Source: Pseudomonas syringae pv. cilantro | GTDB lineage: Bacteria > Pseudomonadota > Gammaproteobacteria > Pseudomonadales > Pseudomonadaceae | Assembly (NCBI RefSeq): GCF_001293775.1 | Contig: NZ_LGLN01000086.1 | Location: 160,892 to 224,493 of the forward strand | DNA: 63,602 nucleotides | Direction of reading: 5' to 3' | Shown: piece after piece, positions 1-8,795 of the stretch | How the letters are laid out: each line of letters opens with the position of its first letter | Position numbering within the stretch: position 1 is the first letter of the stretch | Made by a program: the position numbers and the translations under genes | The notes under the pieces: model-generated | Told to the model about the DNA's origin: nothing | Database searches by the model: none | What the model saw: only the letters and a program-made list of their open reading frames with translations

Positions 1-71
1 TGAAAAGAATCGGGAGCACAGCATCAAGCTTCAATGGCTGGTTGGGAATGTGGGGTTCATGAGGCGCTTAC
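1..71. mobile_element. Right end of an IS66-type insertion sequence (partial)
   Basis: The stretch 60-71 reads TGAGGCGCTTAC, so read outward from the element on the minus strand it begins GTAAGCGCC. IS66-family terminal repeats typically start with GTAAG. The neighbouring gene loses recognisable protein homology exactly at position 72, and a stop lies at 60-62 in its frame. The element body lies left of the window, so the transposase cannot be seen. IS66 elements usually leave 8-bp target duplications; the copy here would be 72-79. Confidence 0.6.
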
Positions 72-611
72 GATGTAGTGCCGTTTCAGAGCGCGTTCGA
101 GCGACCCACCACGGTCGGTCCGCTGGCGCAGATTCTCCATGCGGCGATCGACACCGGCATCGCTCGCGCAGCGTTCGAGGATGCGCTGATCTTCGTCCGC
201 ACCCGCACTCGTCCGTGGATCGATTCGGGTATCGAAAAGGCCGTGGACGACCCGCTGACGCTGCACAGCTTTGGCAGGCTCGGTATTCGTCTGCACGCTG
301 CCGAAGCCCTGCTGGAGCGGGCCGGTGAGTTTCTGGATGTCGCCCAGGCCGACAGCAGCGCCGAGCACGTGGCCGCTGCATCCATCGCCGTTGCCGAAGC
401 GCGCGCCATCAGCACCGAGATTTCCCTGGCGGCGGGCAGCACACTGTTCGAGCTGGCCGGCAGCCAGTCCACCCTCGCCGAACATGGCCTGGATCGCCAC
501 TGGCGCAACGCTCGCGTGCACACGCTGCACGATCCGGTGCGCTGGAAGTTTCACGCCATTGGCAATTACTACCTGAACGACACCAACCCGCCGTTACGGG
601 GGACGATCTGA
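72..611 (+). pseudogene. SfnB/DszC-type acyl-CoA dehydrogenase-like flavoprotein, 5' part removed by an IS
   Basis: Only the C-terminal half of an acyl-CoA-dehydrogenase-fold protein is readable, about 178 residues from YDVVPFQSAF to PLRGTI. The family is the SfnB / DszC / dibenzothiophene desulfurization group, flavin-dependent enzymes of about 400 residues used in organosulfur scavenging. Helical segments with RTRTRPW and the C-terminal pattern RHWRNARVHTLHDP, near the flavin and tetramer face, are typical. The frame opens directly at the IS end at 71 with no start codon and no N-terminal domain, so the gene is disrupted. The TGA stop overlaps the ATG of the next gene, which suggests former translational coupling. 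A GTG at 78 could start a short product, but it would lack the flavin-binding N-terminal region. Confidence 0.75.
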
Positions 612-1969
612 TGGCGCGCAAGAAGATCCTCCTCAATGCGTTCAACATGAACTGCATCGGCCACATCAACCATGGGCTGTGGACACACCCGCGTGACACC
701 TCGACGCAATTCAACAGCCTTGAATACTGGACCGACCTGGCGAAACTGCTGGAACGTGGCTTGTTCGACGGGCTGTTCATCGCAGATATCGTCGGCGTGT
801 ATGACGTCTATCAGAACTCGGTGGACGTCACCCTCAAGGAAGCTATTCAGCTGCCAGTCAACGATCCGCTGCTGCTGGTCTCGGCAATGGCGAGTGTGAC
901 GAAACACCTGGGTTTCGGCCTGACCGCCAACCTGACCTATGACGCGCCGTATCTGTTTGCCCGGCGCATGTCGACGCTCGATCACCTGAGCCGTGGCCGG
1001 GTGGGCTGGAATATTGTCACTGGTTATCTCGACAGCGCCGCACGGGCCATGGGTCTGAGCGAGCAGAACGAACACGACCGCCGCTACGATCAGGCCGATG
1101 AATACCTGGAGGTGCTCTACAAACTCTGGGAAGGCAGTTGGGAAGACGATGCGGTGATCAACGACCGCGAGCAGCGCGTCTACGCCCAGCCGGGCAAGGT
1201 CCACAAAATCCGGCACCAGGGCGAGTTCTATCAGGTCGAGGGCTATCACCTCTGCGAACCGTCGCCGCAACGCACGCCGGTGCTGTTTCAGGCGGGCAGC
1301 TCGGAGCGCGGTTTGCAGTTTGCCGGGCAAAACGCCGAGTGCGTGTTCATCAGTGGCCAGAACAAGGCCGCGACCCGTGGGCAGGTGGACAAGGTGCGCG
1401 CCAGCGCGGTGCAGGCCGGCCGCAACCCGGAGGACATCAAGGTGTTCATGGGCCTCAACGTGATTGTCGGGGCGACCGAGGTGCAGGCCCGCGAAAAGCA
1501 CGTCGAGTACCTTCGTTACGCCAGCGCCGAGGCCGGCGTGGTGCACTTTGCGGCCTCGACCGGCATTGATTTCGCCGAATACGAGCTGGACGAACCCATT
1601 CAGTATGTGAAGAGCAACGCCATTCAGTCGGCGACCAAAAACCTGAAAAACAACGACTGGACACGCCAGAAACTGCTTGATCAGCACGCACTGGGCGGAC
1701 GCTATATCACCTTGATCGGCTCGCCTGAGCAGGTCGCCGATGAGCTGGAATCGTGGATCGAAGAAACCGGCCTGGACGGCTTCAACCTGACCCGCATCGT
1801 GACGCCGGAGAGTTACGAGGACTTCATCGATCTGGTCATCCCGGAGCTGCAACGCCGCGGGTCTTACAAGACCGCTTACGAAGACGGCAGCCTGCGCAAA
1901 AAACTGTTCCCGAAAGGGACGGACCGCTTGCCGGAACGGCATGCGGGGGCGGCACACCGGCATATTTGA
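611..1969 (+). CDS. LLM-class flavin-dependent monooxygenase (NtaA/SnaA/DszA family)
   Basis: A 452-residue bacterial-luciferase-like monooxygenase of the NtaA/SnaA/SoxA (DszA) subgroup. These enzymes use FMNH2 from a partner reductase and oxygen to cleave C-S or C-N bonds. Recognisable family segments are LNAFNMNCIGHINHGLW at the N-terminus, LARRMSTLDHLSRGRVGWNIVTG around residues 115-140, and PVLFQAGSSERG near 220. The ATG overlaps the stop of the broken SfnB-like gene (TGATG), and a MetQNI-like importer follows after a 246-bp repeat-bearing gap. That setting points to sulfur-starvation use of organosulfur compounds. The last 15 or so residues (RLPERHAGAAHRHI) look unconserved. The substrate cannot be read from sequence. 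Confidence 0.88.
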   Translation: MARKKILLNAFNMNCIGHINHGLWTHPRDTSTQFNSLEYWTDLAKLLERGLFDGLFIADIVGVYDVYQNSVDVTLKEAIQLPVNDPLLLVSAMASVTKHLGFGLTANLTYDAPYLFARRMSTLDHLSRGRVGWNIVTGYLDSAARAMGLSEQNEHDRRYDQADEYLEVLYKLWEGSWEDDAVINDREQRVYAQPGKVHKIRHQGEFYQVEGYHLCEPSPQRTPVLFQAGSSERGLQFAGQNAECVFISGQNKAATRGQVDKVRASAVQAGRNPEDIKVFMGLNVIVGATEVQAREKHVEYLRYASAEAGVVHFAASTGIDFAEYELDEPIQYVKSNAIQSATKNLKNNDWTRQKLLDQHALGGRYITLIGSPEQVADELESWIEETGLDGFNLTRIVTPESYEDFIDLVIPELQRRGSYKTAYEDGSLRKKLFPKGTDRLPERHAGAAHRHI

Positions 1970-2002
1970 CGACGACATGCGCGCCCACGCTGAAGCGCTC
2001 AG

Positions 2003-2163
2003 CGTTATACACAGATTTTGTGGGAGCGGACCGGGCGACGCTTTGCTTGTCCGCGAAGACGGTGATTCAGACGATTTATTTTCGGAGAATGCACCGGCCC
2101 TTTCGCGAACAAGTTCGCTCCCACGGCCTTCGGCCAGAATCAAAAACAGGTCTGTGTATAACG
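2003..2163. repeat. REP-like composite intergenic repeat, copy 1
   Basis: Perfect 13-bp outer arms, CGTTATACACAGA at 2003-2015 and its complement at 2151-2163, enclose two REP-type arms. The left arm (2019 onward) starts TGTGGGAGCGGAC and ends TTGTCCGCGAA. The right arm (2102-2125) ends GTTCGCTCCCACGG. The left arm carries an extra CGGGCGACGCTTTGC stretch that the right arm lacks. The same module recurs near 5454, 13319, 15536, 37149 and 41708. Confidence 0.75.
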
Positions 2164-2215
2164 ATGAGCTCAGGCCGTAGGGACGAGACTTAGGGATTTT
2201 TAAAAGGACCGCACC

Positions 2216-3004
2216 ATGACCAACACCCTTGCAGCACTGGCCCTTGGCTTATTGACCCTGACCGCTCACGCTGCCGATGCGCCGTTGAAAGTCGGCACCA
2301 CCGCGGCGTTCGCCATACCGCTGGAAGCCGCTGTGGAAGAAGCCGGCAAGCAGGACCTGAAAGTCGAGCTGGTCGAGTTCACCGACTGGATCGCCCCCAA
2401 CGTCAGCCTCGCCGCCGGTGACATCGACGTGAACTACTTTCAGCACATTCCGTTTCTGACCAACGCCAACGAAGCCGCCGGTTTCGGACTGGTGCCCTAC
2501 GCGCCAGGGATCATCAACAACGTCGGTCTGTACTCGAAAAAGTACAAGAGCTTCGATGAGCTGCCAACCGGCGCCACCGTGGCCATCGCCAACGACCCGA
2601 TCAACAGCGGGCGCGGCCTGCAACTGCTCGCCAAGGCCGGGCTGATCACCCTCAAATCGGGCGTAGGCTTCAAGGCCACCGAAGAAGACATCACCGCCAA
2701 CCCGAAGAAACTCAAGCTCATTCAGGTTGAAGCCGTGCAACTGGTGCGTGCCTACGATGATGCCGATCTGGTGCAGGGCTACCCCGCCTACATCCGCCTG
2801 GCCAAGACCTTTCCCGCTGACTCGGCGATTCTGTTCGACGGCATGGATCACCCGGAATACGTGATTCAGTTCGTCATCAAACCTGACCATAAGGACGATC
2901 CACGTCTGGCCAAATTCGTCGATATCTATCAGCACTCGCCGGTCGTCCGGGCGGCGCTGGACAAGGTCAACGGCAAGCTCTACCAGGTAGGATGGAAGGA
3001 ATGA
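2216..3004 (+). CDS. MetQ/NlpA-family ABC substrate-binding protein
   Basis: A 262-residue periplasmic binding protein of the NlpA/MetQ family, which captures methionine or related sulfur compounds for import. A short signal peptide (GLLTLTAHA, cleavage near residue 20) is followed by LKVGTT. Family motifs include DWIAPNVSLAAGDIDVNYFQH near residue 62, ANDPINSGRGLQLLAKAGLI near 125 and AVQLVRAYDDADL near 180. There is no lipobox cysteine, so it is probably soluble rather than a lipoprotein. The N-region MTNTL has no lysine or arginine, which is unusual for a Sec signal. A good ribosome site (AAAAGGA) precedes the ATG, and an in-frame TAA just upstream rules out a longer form. The end overlaps the metN-like start by 13 bp. 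Confidence 0.9.
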   Translation: MTNTLAALALGLLTLTAHAADAPLKVGTTAAFAIPLEAAVEEAGKQDLKVELVEFTDWIAPNVSLAAGDIDVNYFQHIPFLTNANEAAGFGLVPYAPGIINNVGLYSKKYKSFDELPTGATVAIANDPINSGRGLQLLAKAGLITLKSGVGFKATEEDITANPKKLKLIQVEAVQLVRAYDDADLVQGYPAYIRLAKTFPADSAILFDGMDHPEYVIQFVIKPDHKDDPRLAKFVDIYQHSPVVRAALDKVNGKLYQVGWKE

Positions 3005-4125
3005 CGGCAACCGCGCAACGGCAACTCGACACCACGGGCTCAGGTCAGTTGGCGCAACAGGCCGAGCGGCACCCGGAGTTGAACCGCGCCCATGTTCGCT
3101 TCATCAACCTGGGCAAGACCTACCACGGCAAACAGGGCCCGGTGGAGGCGCTGGGCGGCATCGACCTGGCCATCCAGCGCGGCGAGATTTTCGGCATCAT
3201 CGGCCGCAGCGGCGCAGGCAAGTCGTCGCTAATCCGCACCATCAATCGCCTGGAACACCCCAGCAGCGGCCGGGTGCTGATCGATCAGGTGGACATCGGC
3301 GAGTTCGACGAAGACAAACTGGTGGAACTGCGGCGACGCATTGGCATGATTTTCCAGCACTTCAACCTGATGTCGGCCAAGACCGTGTGGCAGAACGTCG
3401 AGCTGCCGCTCAAGGTAGCCGGCGTGCCGAAGGAGCAACGTGCGCGCAAGGTGGCGCAGTTGCTGGAGCTGGTGGGTTTGCAGGACAAGCACAAGGCGTA
3501 TCCGGCGCAATTGTCCGGCGGGCAGAAACAGCGCGTCGGCATCGCCCGCGCACTGGTGCACGACCCGGCGATTCTGCTCTGCGACGAAGCCACCTCGGCA
3601 CTGGACCCGGAAACGACCCAGTCGATTCTCGGCCTGTTACGCGAGATCAATCAGCGCCTGGGCCTGACCATCGTGCTGATCACCCATGAAATGGCAGTGA
3701 TCCGTGATATCTGTCACCGCGTCGTGGTGCTGGAGCAAGGCCGAATCGTCGAGCAAGGCCCGGTCTGGCAGGTGTTCGGCGACCCGCAGCACGAAGTCAG
3801 CAAGACCTTGCTGGCACCGCTGCAACTCGGGCTGCCCAAAGAGTGGGCCGAGCGCCTGAGCCAATATCCGCAACGGCCTGATGCGGCCATCCTGCTGGAT
3901 GTGCATTTCACCGGGGTCAGCGACGAGGGGCCGGACCTGGCCGCGTTGTTCGCGACGCTGGGCGGCAAGGTGCAACTGTTGCAAGGCGGGGTCGAGCGTA
4001 TTCAGGACCGCGCCATCGGCCACCTGATTCTGTTGATTGCCGGCTCGCCGCACAGTCGTGATGAACTGCTGGCGCGAGCCCGCCAACTGGCACCGCGTGT
4101 AGAGGTATTGGGTTATGTGGGTTGA
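2992..4125 (+). CDS. MetN-type ABC transporter ATP-binding protein
   Basis: A 377-residue ATPase that powers the importer formed with its two neighbours. Walker A is GRSGAGKSS (about residue 70), the ABC signature is LSGGQKQR (about 168), Walker B is ILLCDEATSALDP, and the switch histidine is in LITHEMAV. The C-terminal 90 or so residues form a NIL/ACT-like domain (LDVHFTGVSDEGPDLAALF), which in MetN senses methionine and inhibits transport. An N-terminal extension of about 30 residues precedes the core. Two starts are possible, ATG at 2992 or 3001. Both overlap the end of the metQ-like gene, so translation is probably coupled. Confidence 0.9.
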   Translation: MEGMTATAQRQLDTTGSGQLAQQAERHPELNRAHVRFINLGKTYHGKQGPVEALGGIDLAIQRGEIFGIIGRSGAGKSSLIRTINRLEHPSSGRVLIDQVDIGEFDEDKLVELRRRIGMIFQHFNLMSAKTVWQNVELPLKVAGVPKEQRARKVAQLLELVGLQDKHKAYPAQLSGGQKQRVGIARALVHDPAILLCDEATSALDPETTQSILGLLREINQRLGLTIVLITHEMAVIRDICHRVVVLEQGRIVEQGPVWQVFGDPQHEVSKTLLAPLQLGLPKEWAERLSQYPQRPDAAILLDVHFTGVSDEGPDLAALFATLGGKVQLLQGGVERIQDRAIGHLILLIAGSPHSRDELLARARQLAPRVEVLGYVG

Positions 4126-4759
4126 TCGCTTGCTGCAAGGCACCCTCGACACGTTTCTGATGGTCGGTGTGTCGTCATTGATCGCACTGCTGCTGGGCAT
4201 CCCGCTGGCAGTGATTCTGGTCACCAGTTCCAAAGGCGGCATCTACGAAGCACCGGGGATCAACCGGGTGCTGGGCGGTTTTGTGAACCTGTTTCGCTCG
4301 ATTCCCTTTCTGATCCTGATGGTGGCGCTGATCCCGTTCACGCGGATGATCGTCGGCACCACCTATGGCGTGTGGGCGGCGGTAGTGCCGCTGACCATCG
4401 CCGCCACGCCGTTCTTTGCGCGTATCGCCGAAGTCAGCCTGCGCGAGGTCGATCACGGCCTGGTCGAGGCCGCGCAGGCGATGGGCTGTCGGCGCTGGCA
4501 CATCATCTGGCATGTACTGCTGCCCGAAGCGCGTCCCGGCATCGTCGGCGGTTTTACCATCACATTGGTGACCATGATCAACTCATCGGCCATGGCCGGT
4601 GCGATTGGCGCAGGCGGGCTGGGCGACATTGCCTATCGCTACGGCTATCAGCGCTTTGACACACAGGTGATGCTGACGGTGATTGTATTGCTGGTGGCCG
4701 TGGTGGCGCTGGTGCAACTGGGCGGTGACCGGCTGGCGCGCAGCTTCGACAGGCGCTGA
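4115..4759 (+). CDS. MetI-type ABC transporter permease
   Basis: A 214-residue inner-membrane permease with about five hydrophobic segments, of the usual MetI length. It begins MWVDRLLQGTLDTFLMVGVSSL. The EAA loop that contacts the ATPase is visible as EVDHGLVEAAQAMGCRRWHIIWHVLLPEARPG around residues 108-140. The start overlaps the metN-like gene by 11 bp, which completes a coupled metQNI-like operon. Because it lies downstream of two organosulfur oxygenase genes rather than methionine genes, the cargo may be another sulfur compound; this is inference from context. Confidence 0.92.
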   Translation: MWVDRLLQGTLDTFLMVGVSSLIALLLGIPLAVILVTSSKGGIYEAPGINRVLGGFVNLFRSIPFLILMVALIPFTRMIVGTTYGVWAAVVPLTIAATPFFARIAEVSLREVDHGLVEAAQAMGCRRWHIIWHVLLPEARPGIVGGFTITLVTMINSSAMAGAIGAGGLGDIAYRYGYQRFDTQVMLTVIVLLVAVVALVQLGGDRLARSFDRR

Positions 4760-4810
4760 GCAGCCGACCCTGAGGTATATTGGCGGTCTTCCTTTACCGG
4801 ACCGCCTTTG

Positions 4811-5434
4811 ATGAAACTCGATCCACAGACCCTTGCGCAGATCACCGCCGCGACCCTCGGCAATTACAACAGCGTGGCCGACGACTTCCGCGAAGGCACC
4901 CGCGACCACGACGTCAGCCAGAATATCGACGCCCTATTGCGCCATATCGAAGGGCCAGCACCCTGGCAGATTCTCGATTTCGGCTGCGGCCCGGGGCGTG
5001 ACCTGAAGACGTTCACGGCAATGGGGCACGTTGCGGTCGGGCTTGATGGCTCCGAGCGCTTCGCCGAGATGGCCCGCGCCGAGACCGGTTGCGAAGTGCT
5101 GCAGCAGAACTTCCTTGAGCTCGATCTGCCGCAAGGCCGCTTCGATGGCATTTTCGCCAATGCGGTGCTGTTCCACATCCCCAGGCAGGAACTGCCACGC
5201 GTGCTGCGCGAACTGTGTGCCACGCTTAAACCGGGCGGCGTGCTGTTCAGCTCCAACCCGCGCGGGCAAAACCAGGAAGGCTGGCAAGGCGAGCGCTACG
5301 GCGCGTATCACGACCTCGAAACATGGCGCCAATTGCTGACCGACGCCGGGTTTACCGAGCTGGAACACTACTACCGCCCCGCCGGGCTGCCGAGGGATCA
5401 GCAGCCGTGGCTGGCGAGCGTCTGGCGGCGCTAG
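4811..5434 (+). CDS. Class I SAM-dependent methyltransferase
   Basis: A 207-residue Rossmann-fold methyltransferase. Motif I is ILDFGCGPGRDLKTF near residue 55, motif II ends VGLDGSERFAEMAR, and the post-motif II acidic turn FDGIFANAVLFHIPRQELPRVL precedes KPGGVLFSSNPRG. The ATG at 4811 is preferred over the in-frame TTG one codon earlier. It lies 51 bp after the importer and could be a separate unit. The substrate is unknown. Small-molecule methylation is more likely than RNA or protein methylation, because no extra recognition domain is present. Confidence 0.85.
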   Translation: MKLDPQTLAQITAATLGNYNSVADDFREGTRDHDVSQNIDALLRHIEGPAPWQILDFGCGPGRDLKTFTAMGHVAVGLDGSERFAEMARAETGCEVLQQNFLELDLPQGRFDGIFANAVLFHIPRQELPRVLRELCATLKPGGVLFSSNPRGQNQEGWQGERYGAYHDLETWRQLLTDAGFTELEHYYRPAGLPRDQQPWLASVWRR

Positions 5435-5453
5435 ACTGCCTTTCGTGCTCCGT

Positions 5454-5665
5454 GTCATACACAAGTCTGTTTTTGACTCTGCCCGAAGGCCGTGGGAGCG
5501 GACCGGGCGACGCTTCGCTTGTTCGCGAGAGGGTCGGTATAGCCGCCGAAAATGCAGCGCCTAAAACATCGTCTTCGCGAACAAGTTCGCTCCCACGCCC
5601 TGCGGGCAGAAGCCTGAAAGCCCCATCTTGCGGGCGTTTCAGAGCTTGCATATAACGCTGAGCGT
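5454..5665. repeat. REP-like composite intergenic repeat, copy 2
   Basis: The region lies between convergent genes. It has a GTGGGAGCGGAC arm with the extra CGGGCGACGCTTCGC stretch (about 5501-5526) and a complementary arm CTTCGCGAACAAGTTCGCTCCCACG (about 5572-5596). Flanking GCCCGAAGGC and GCCCTGCGGGC motifs are the small hairpins typical of these modules. Confidence 0.7.
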
Positions 5666-5693
5666 TGGAGCGTGCGTCTCGCTCCAACGCACA

Positions 5694-8600
5694 TCAATGC
5701 GCAGGCTGTGCGTGTTCGCCCTCGTCCTTGTCCGCCGCTTGCTGACGCTGTTCGTCGGTCGGTTCCTTGATGCGATACCAGGCCACGTACAGCGCTGGCA
5801 AAAACAGCAAGGTCAGCAGCGTGGCGATGATGATGCCGCCGATCATGGCGTAGGCCATCGGCCCCCAGAACACTTCGCGGGCAATGGGGATCATCCCCAG
5901 GCTGGCCGCTGCGGCGGTCAGCAAAATCGGCCGACGGCGGTGTTCGGTGGCTTCGACCACAGCGTCCCACGGCAGATAGCCACTCTTTTCATAGGCATCG
6001 ATCTGGGTCACCAGAATCACCGAGTTGCGGATGATGATGCCGATCAGCGCCAGCACCCCGAGAATCGCCACAAACCCCAGCGGCGTACCCGTCGGAATAA
6101 GCGCCAGCACCACGCCGATCAGCCCCAGCGGCGCGACACTGGCCACCAGGAACATCTTCTGCACGCTGTGCAACTGGATCATCAGGAACGTCGCCATAAG
6201 GAACAGCATCAACGGCGCAACGCTGGCAATCGGCCCCTGTGCCTTGCTGCTTTCCTCAACCGTGCCACCGGTCGCGACCTTGTAGCCCACCGGCAAACCG
6301 GCTGAAAACTTGTCGATTTCCGGCTTCAGTTGATTGACCAGATCGGTCGGCTGAATCTCGTCGAGTACCGAGCCTTTCACGGTGATGGTCGGCTTGCGAT
6401 CACGCCGCCAGACCAGCGGCTGCTCAAGCTCATAGCCAACGCTGGCAAACGCCAGCAGCGGAATCGAGGTTCCGGTCGGGGTCACGATCTGCAGGTTCTG
6501 CAGGGTTTCCGGCGTACCACGCTCGGCGTCTTCAGCGCGTCCGACCACGTTGATCAGGTAGATGTCATCACGCACCTGCGTCACGGTAGAGCCGCTGACC
6601 ACGCTGTTCATCAGTTTGGCGACGTCCTCGGACGACAGCCCCAGTTGCCTGGCCTTGTCCTGATTGATGTCAATGCGCAAAACCTTGCCCGGCTCGTTCC
6701 AGTCGTAGATCACTTCGCCCACATGCGGGTTGTGGTCCAGCAGCGTGGCCAGTTCGATGGCGTGCTGACGCACTTTGTCGATGCTCTCGCCACTGACGCG
6801 ATACTGCAGCGGACGCCCCACCGGCGGGCCCATTTCCAGGGCTTGCACGTAGGAACCGATGCCGACGAAATCATCACGCAGACGCTTTTGCAGACGCGCG
6901 GTCAGTGCGCCCCGCTCTTCCAGGCCCTTACTGACAATCACCAACTGGGCATAGAAAGGATTTTCCAGTTGCTGATCGAGCGGCAGGTAGAAACGCACCG
7001 CGCCCTGCCCGATGTAGGTACTCCAGCGCTCGATGTCCGGATCGTCCTTTAGGTTCGCTTCAAAACGGTCCACCACCTTGCGCGTTTCGTTGATCGAGGC
7101 GTTTTGCGGCAGGTTCAGGTCAACAAGAATTTCCGGGCGGTCCGAAGACGGGAAGAACTGATTCTGCACGAACTGCATGGAGAACAGCGACGCGGCGAAC
7201 AACCCTACGGTGATGCCAATCGCCAGCCAGCGATGGCGCATGGCCCAGAGCATGCTGCCGTTGAAGGCCCGGCCTACGCGGCCCGGCTCTTCGGATTTCG
7301 GCTTGATGTTGGCACTCAGAATGTGCACGCCGATCACCGGCGCAAACAGCACGGCAACCACCCACGACACCAGCATCGCCACGGCAATAACGGCAAACAG
7401 CGTGAAGGTGTACTCTCCCGCCGAGCTGTTGTTCAGGCCGATCGGCACAAAGCCGGCCACTGTCACCAGCGTACCGGTGAGCATCGGGAACGCTGTCGAG
7501 GTATAGGCGTAGGTTGCGGCCTGCTCCTTGGTTTCCCCCATTTCCAGCCGTGTGACCATCATCTCCACAGTGATCATGGCGTCGTCCACCAACAGACCGA
7601 GGGCGATGATCAGTGCGCCGAGTGAAATTCGCTGCATGGTGATGCCGCTGTATTCCATGAACACAAACACCATCGCCAGCACCAGCGGAATCGAACACGC
7701 GACCACCAGCCCCGCGCGAAACCCGAGGCTGACGAAGCTGACCAGCAGCACGATGATCACCGCCTCGAACAACGCGCTGGTGAAGCCGCCCACGGCCTTG
7801 TTCACCACCTCGGCCTGATCGGAGACCTTGTGTACGCCGATGCCCACCGGCAGCTCGGCGGTCGTGGCGTCCATGCGCTCGTGCAGCGCCTTGCCGAACG
7901 CCTGAATGTTGCCGCCCTTCTGCATGGCGATGGACAGGCCGATGGCCGGTTTGCCGTTGAAGCGAAACAATGGTTTGGGCGGATCAGTGTAACCGCGAGT
8001 AATGTCGGCAACGTCGCTCAGGCGATAAAAACGATCGTTGATCCGCAGGTTGACCGCTGCAAGATCCTTCTCGGAAGCGAACTGCCCGGAGGTGCGCACG
8101 GAAATCCGCTCCGGCCCGGCTTCGATCACCCCGGCAGGCGTCACCGCGTTCTGCGATTGCAGGCTTTGCACCACCTGGCTCTGATCGATACCCAGTGCAG
8201 CGAGTTTACGTGTGGAGAAGTTCAGGTACAGCACTTCATCCTGCTGGCCGATCATCTCGACCTTGCCCAGACCGGGCACGTCGCGGATGTCGGCACGAAC
8301 CTTCTCGACGTAATCACGCAACTCGCGCATTGAGAAGCCGTCGGTGGTAAACGCATAGATCGAGCCGTACACATCGCCGAACTCGTCGTTGAACGACGGA
8401 CCTTGCAGCCCTTGCGGGAACTGGCCACGGATGTCATCGACCTTCTTGCGCACCTGATACCAGATCTCCGGTATCGCCTTGGCGTTGGTGGTGTCACGCA
8501 GGTAAACGAAGACCGTGGACTCGCCAGGTCGGGTGTAGCTTTTCACGTAGTCCAGCGAGTCAAGCTCTTCAAGCTTCTTCTCGATGCGGTCGGTCACCTG

Positions 8601-8795
8601 CTCCAGGGTTTCGTCCACCGTCGCACCCGGCCAACGGGTCTGGATAATCATGGTCTTGATGGTAAAGGACGGGTCTTCCTCGCGCCCAAGCTTCATGTAG
8701 GAAAACACGCCCATCAACAGCGCGACGAACATCAGGTACCAGACAAACGACTGATGCTTGATGGCCCACTCGGATAAATTGAAATTCCCTTTCAT
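5694..8795 (-). CDS. RND efflux pump inner-membrane transporter (TriC-like, HAE1 type)
   Basis: A 1033-residue proton-driven RND transporter of the usual length for drug exporters. The first membrane helix is followed by a periplasmic loop starting LGREEDPSFTIKTMIIQTRWPGA. The second helix cluster contains LGALIIALGLLVDDAMITVEMM, the RND TM4 region with its proton-relay aspartates. A matching second half starts near residue 520. Its start overlaps the adaptor gene by 4 bp. Two adaptor genes immediately upstream, both lipoproteins, match the TriA-TriB-TriC layout of P. aeruginosa, where TriC works with an unlinked TolC-like channel. No outer-membrane channel gene is present here. Triclosan or detergent export is therefore only an inference from the layout. 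Confidence 0.9.
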   Translation of the reverse strand: MKGNFNLSEWAIKHQSFVWYLMFVALLMGVFSYMKLGREEDPSFTIKTMIIQTRWPGATVDETLEQVTDRIEKKLEELDSLDYVKSYTRPGESTVFVYLRDTTNAKAIPEIWYQVRKKVDDIRGQFPQGLQGPSFNDEFGDVYGSIYAFTTDGFSMRELRDYVEKVRADIRDVPGLGKVEMIGQQDEVLYLNFSTRKLAALGIDQSQVVQSLQSQNAVTPAGVIEAGPERISVRTSGQFASEKDLAAVNLRINDRFYRLSDVADITRGYTDPPKPLFRFNGKPAIGLSIAMQKGGNIQAFGKALHERMDATTAELPVGIGVHKVSDQAEVVNKAVGGFTSALFEAVIIVLLVSFVSLGFRAGLVVACSIPLVLAMVFVFMEYSGITMQRISLGALIIALGLLVDDAMITVEMMVTRLEMGETKEQAATYAYTSTAFPMLTGTLVTVAGFVPIGLNNSSAGEYTFTLFAVIAVAMLVSWVVAVLFAPVIGVHILSANIKPKSEEPGRVGRAFNGSMLWAMRHRWLAIGITVGLFAASLFSMQFVQNQFFPSSDRPEILVDLNLPQNASINETRKVVDRFEANLKDDPDIERWSTYIGQGAVRFYLPLDQQLENPFYAQLVIVSKGLEERGALTARLQKRLRDDFVGIGSYVQALEMGPPVGRPLQYRVSGESIDKVRQHAIELATLLDHNPHVGEVIYDWNEPGKVLRIDINQDKARQLGLSSEDVAKLMNSVVSGSTVTQVRDDIYLINVVGRAEDAERGTPETLQNLQIVTPTGTSIPLLAFASVGYELEQPLVWRRDRKPTITVKGSVLDEIQPTDLVNQLKPEIDKFSAGLPVGYKVATGGTVEESSKAQGPIASVAPLMLFLMATFLMIQLHSVQKMFLVASVAPLGLIGVVLALIPTGTPLGFVAILGVLALIGIIIRNSVILVTQIDAYEKSGYLPWDAVVEATEHRRRPILLTAAAASLGMIPIAREVFWGPMAYAMIGGIIIATLLTLLFLPALYVAWYRIKEPTDEQRQQAADKDEGEHAQPAH

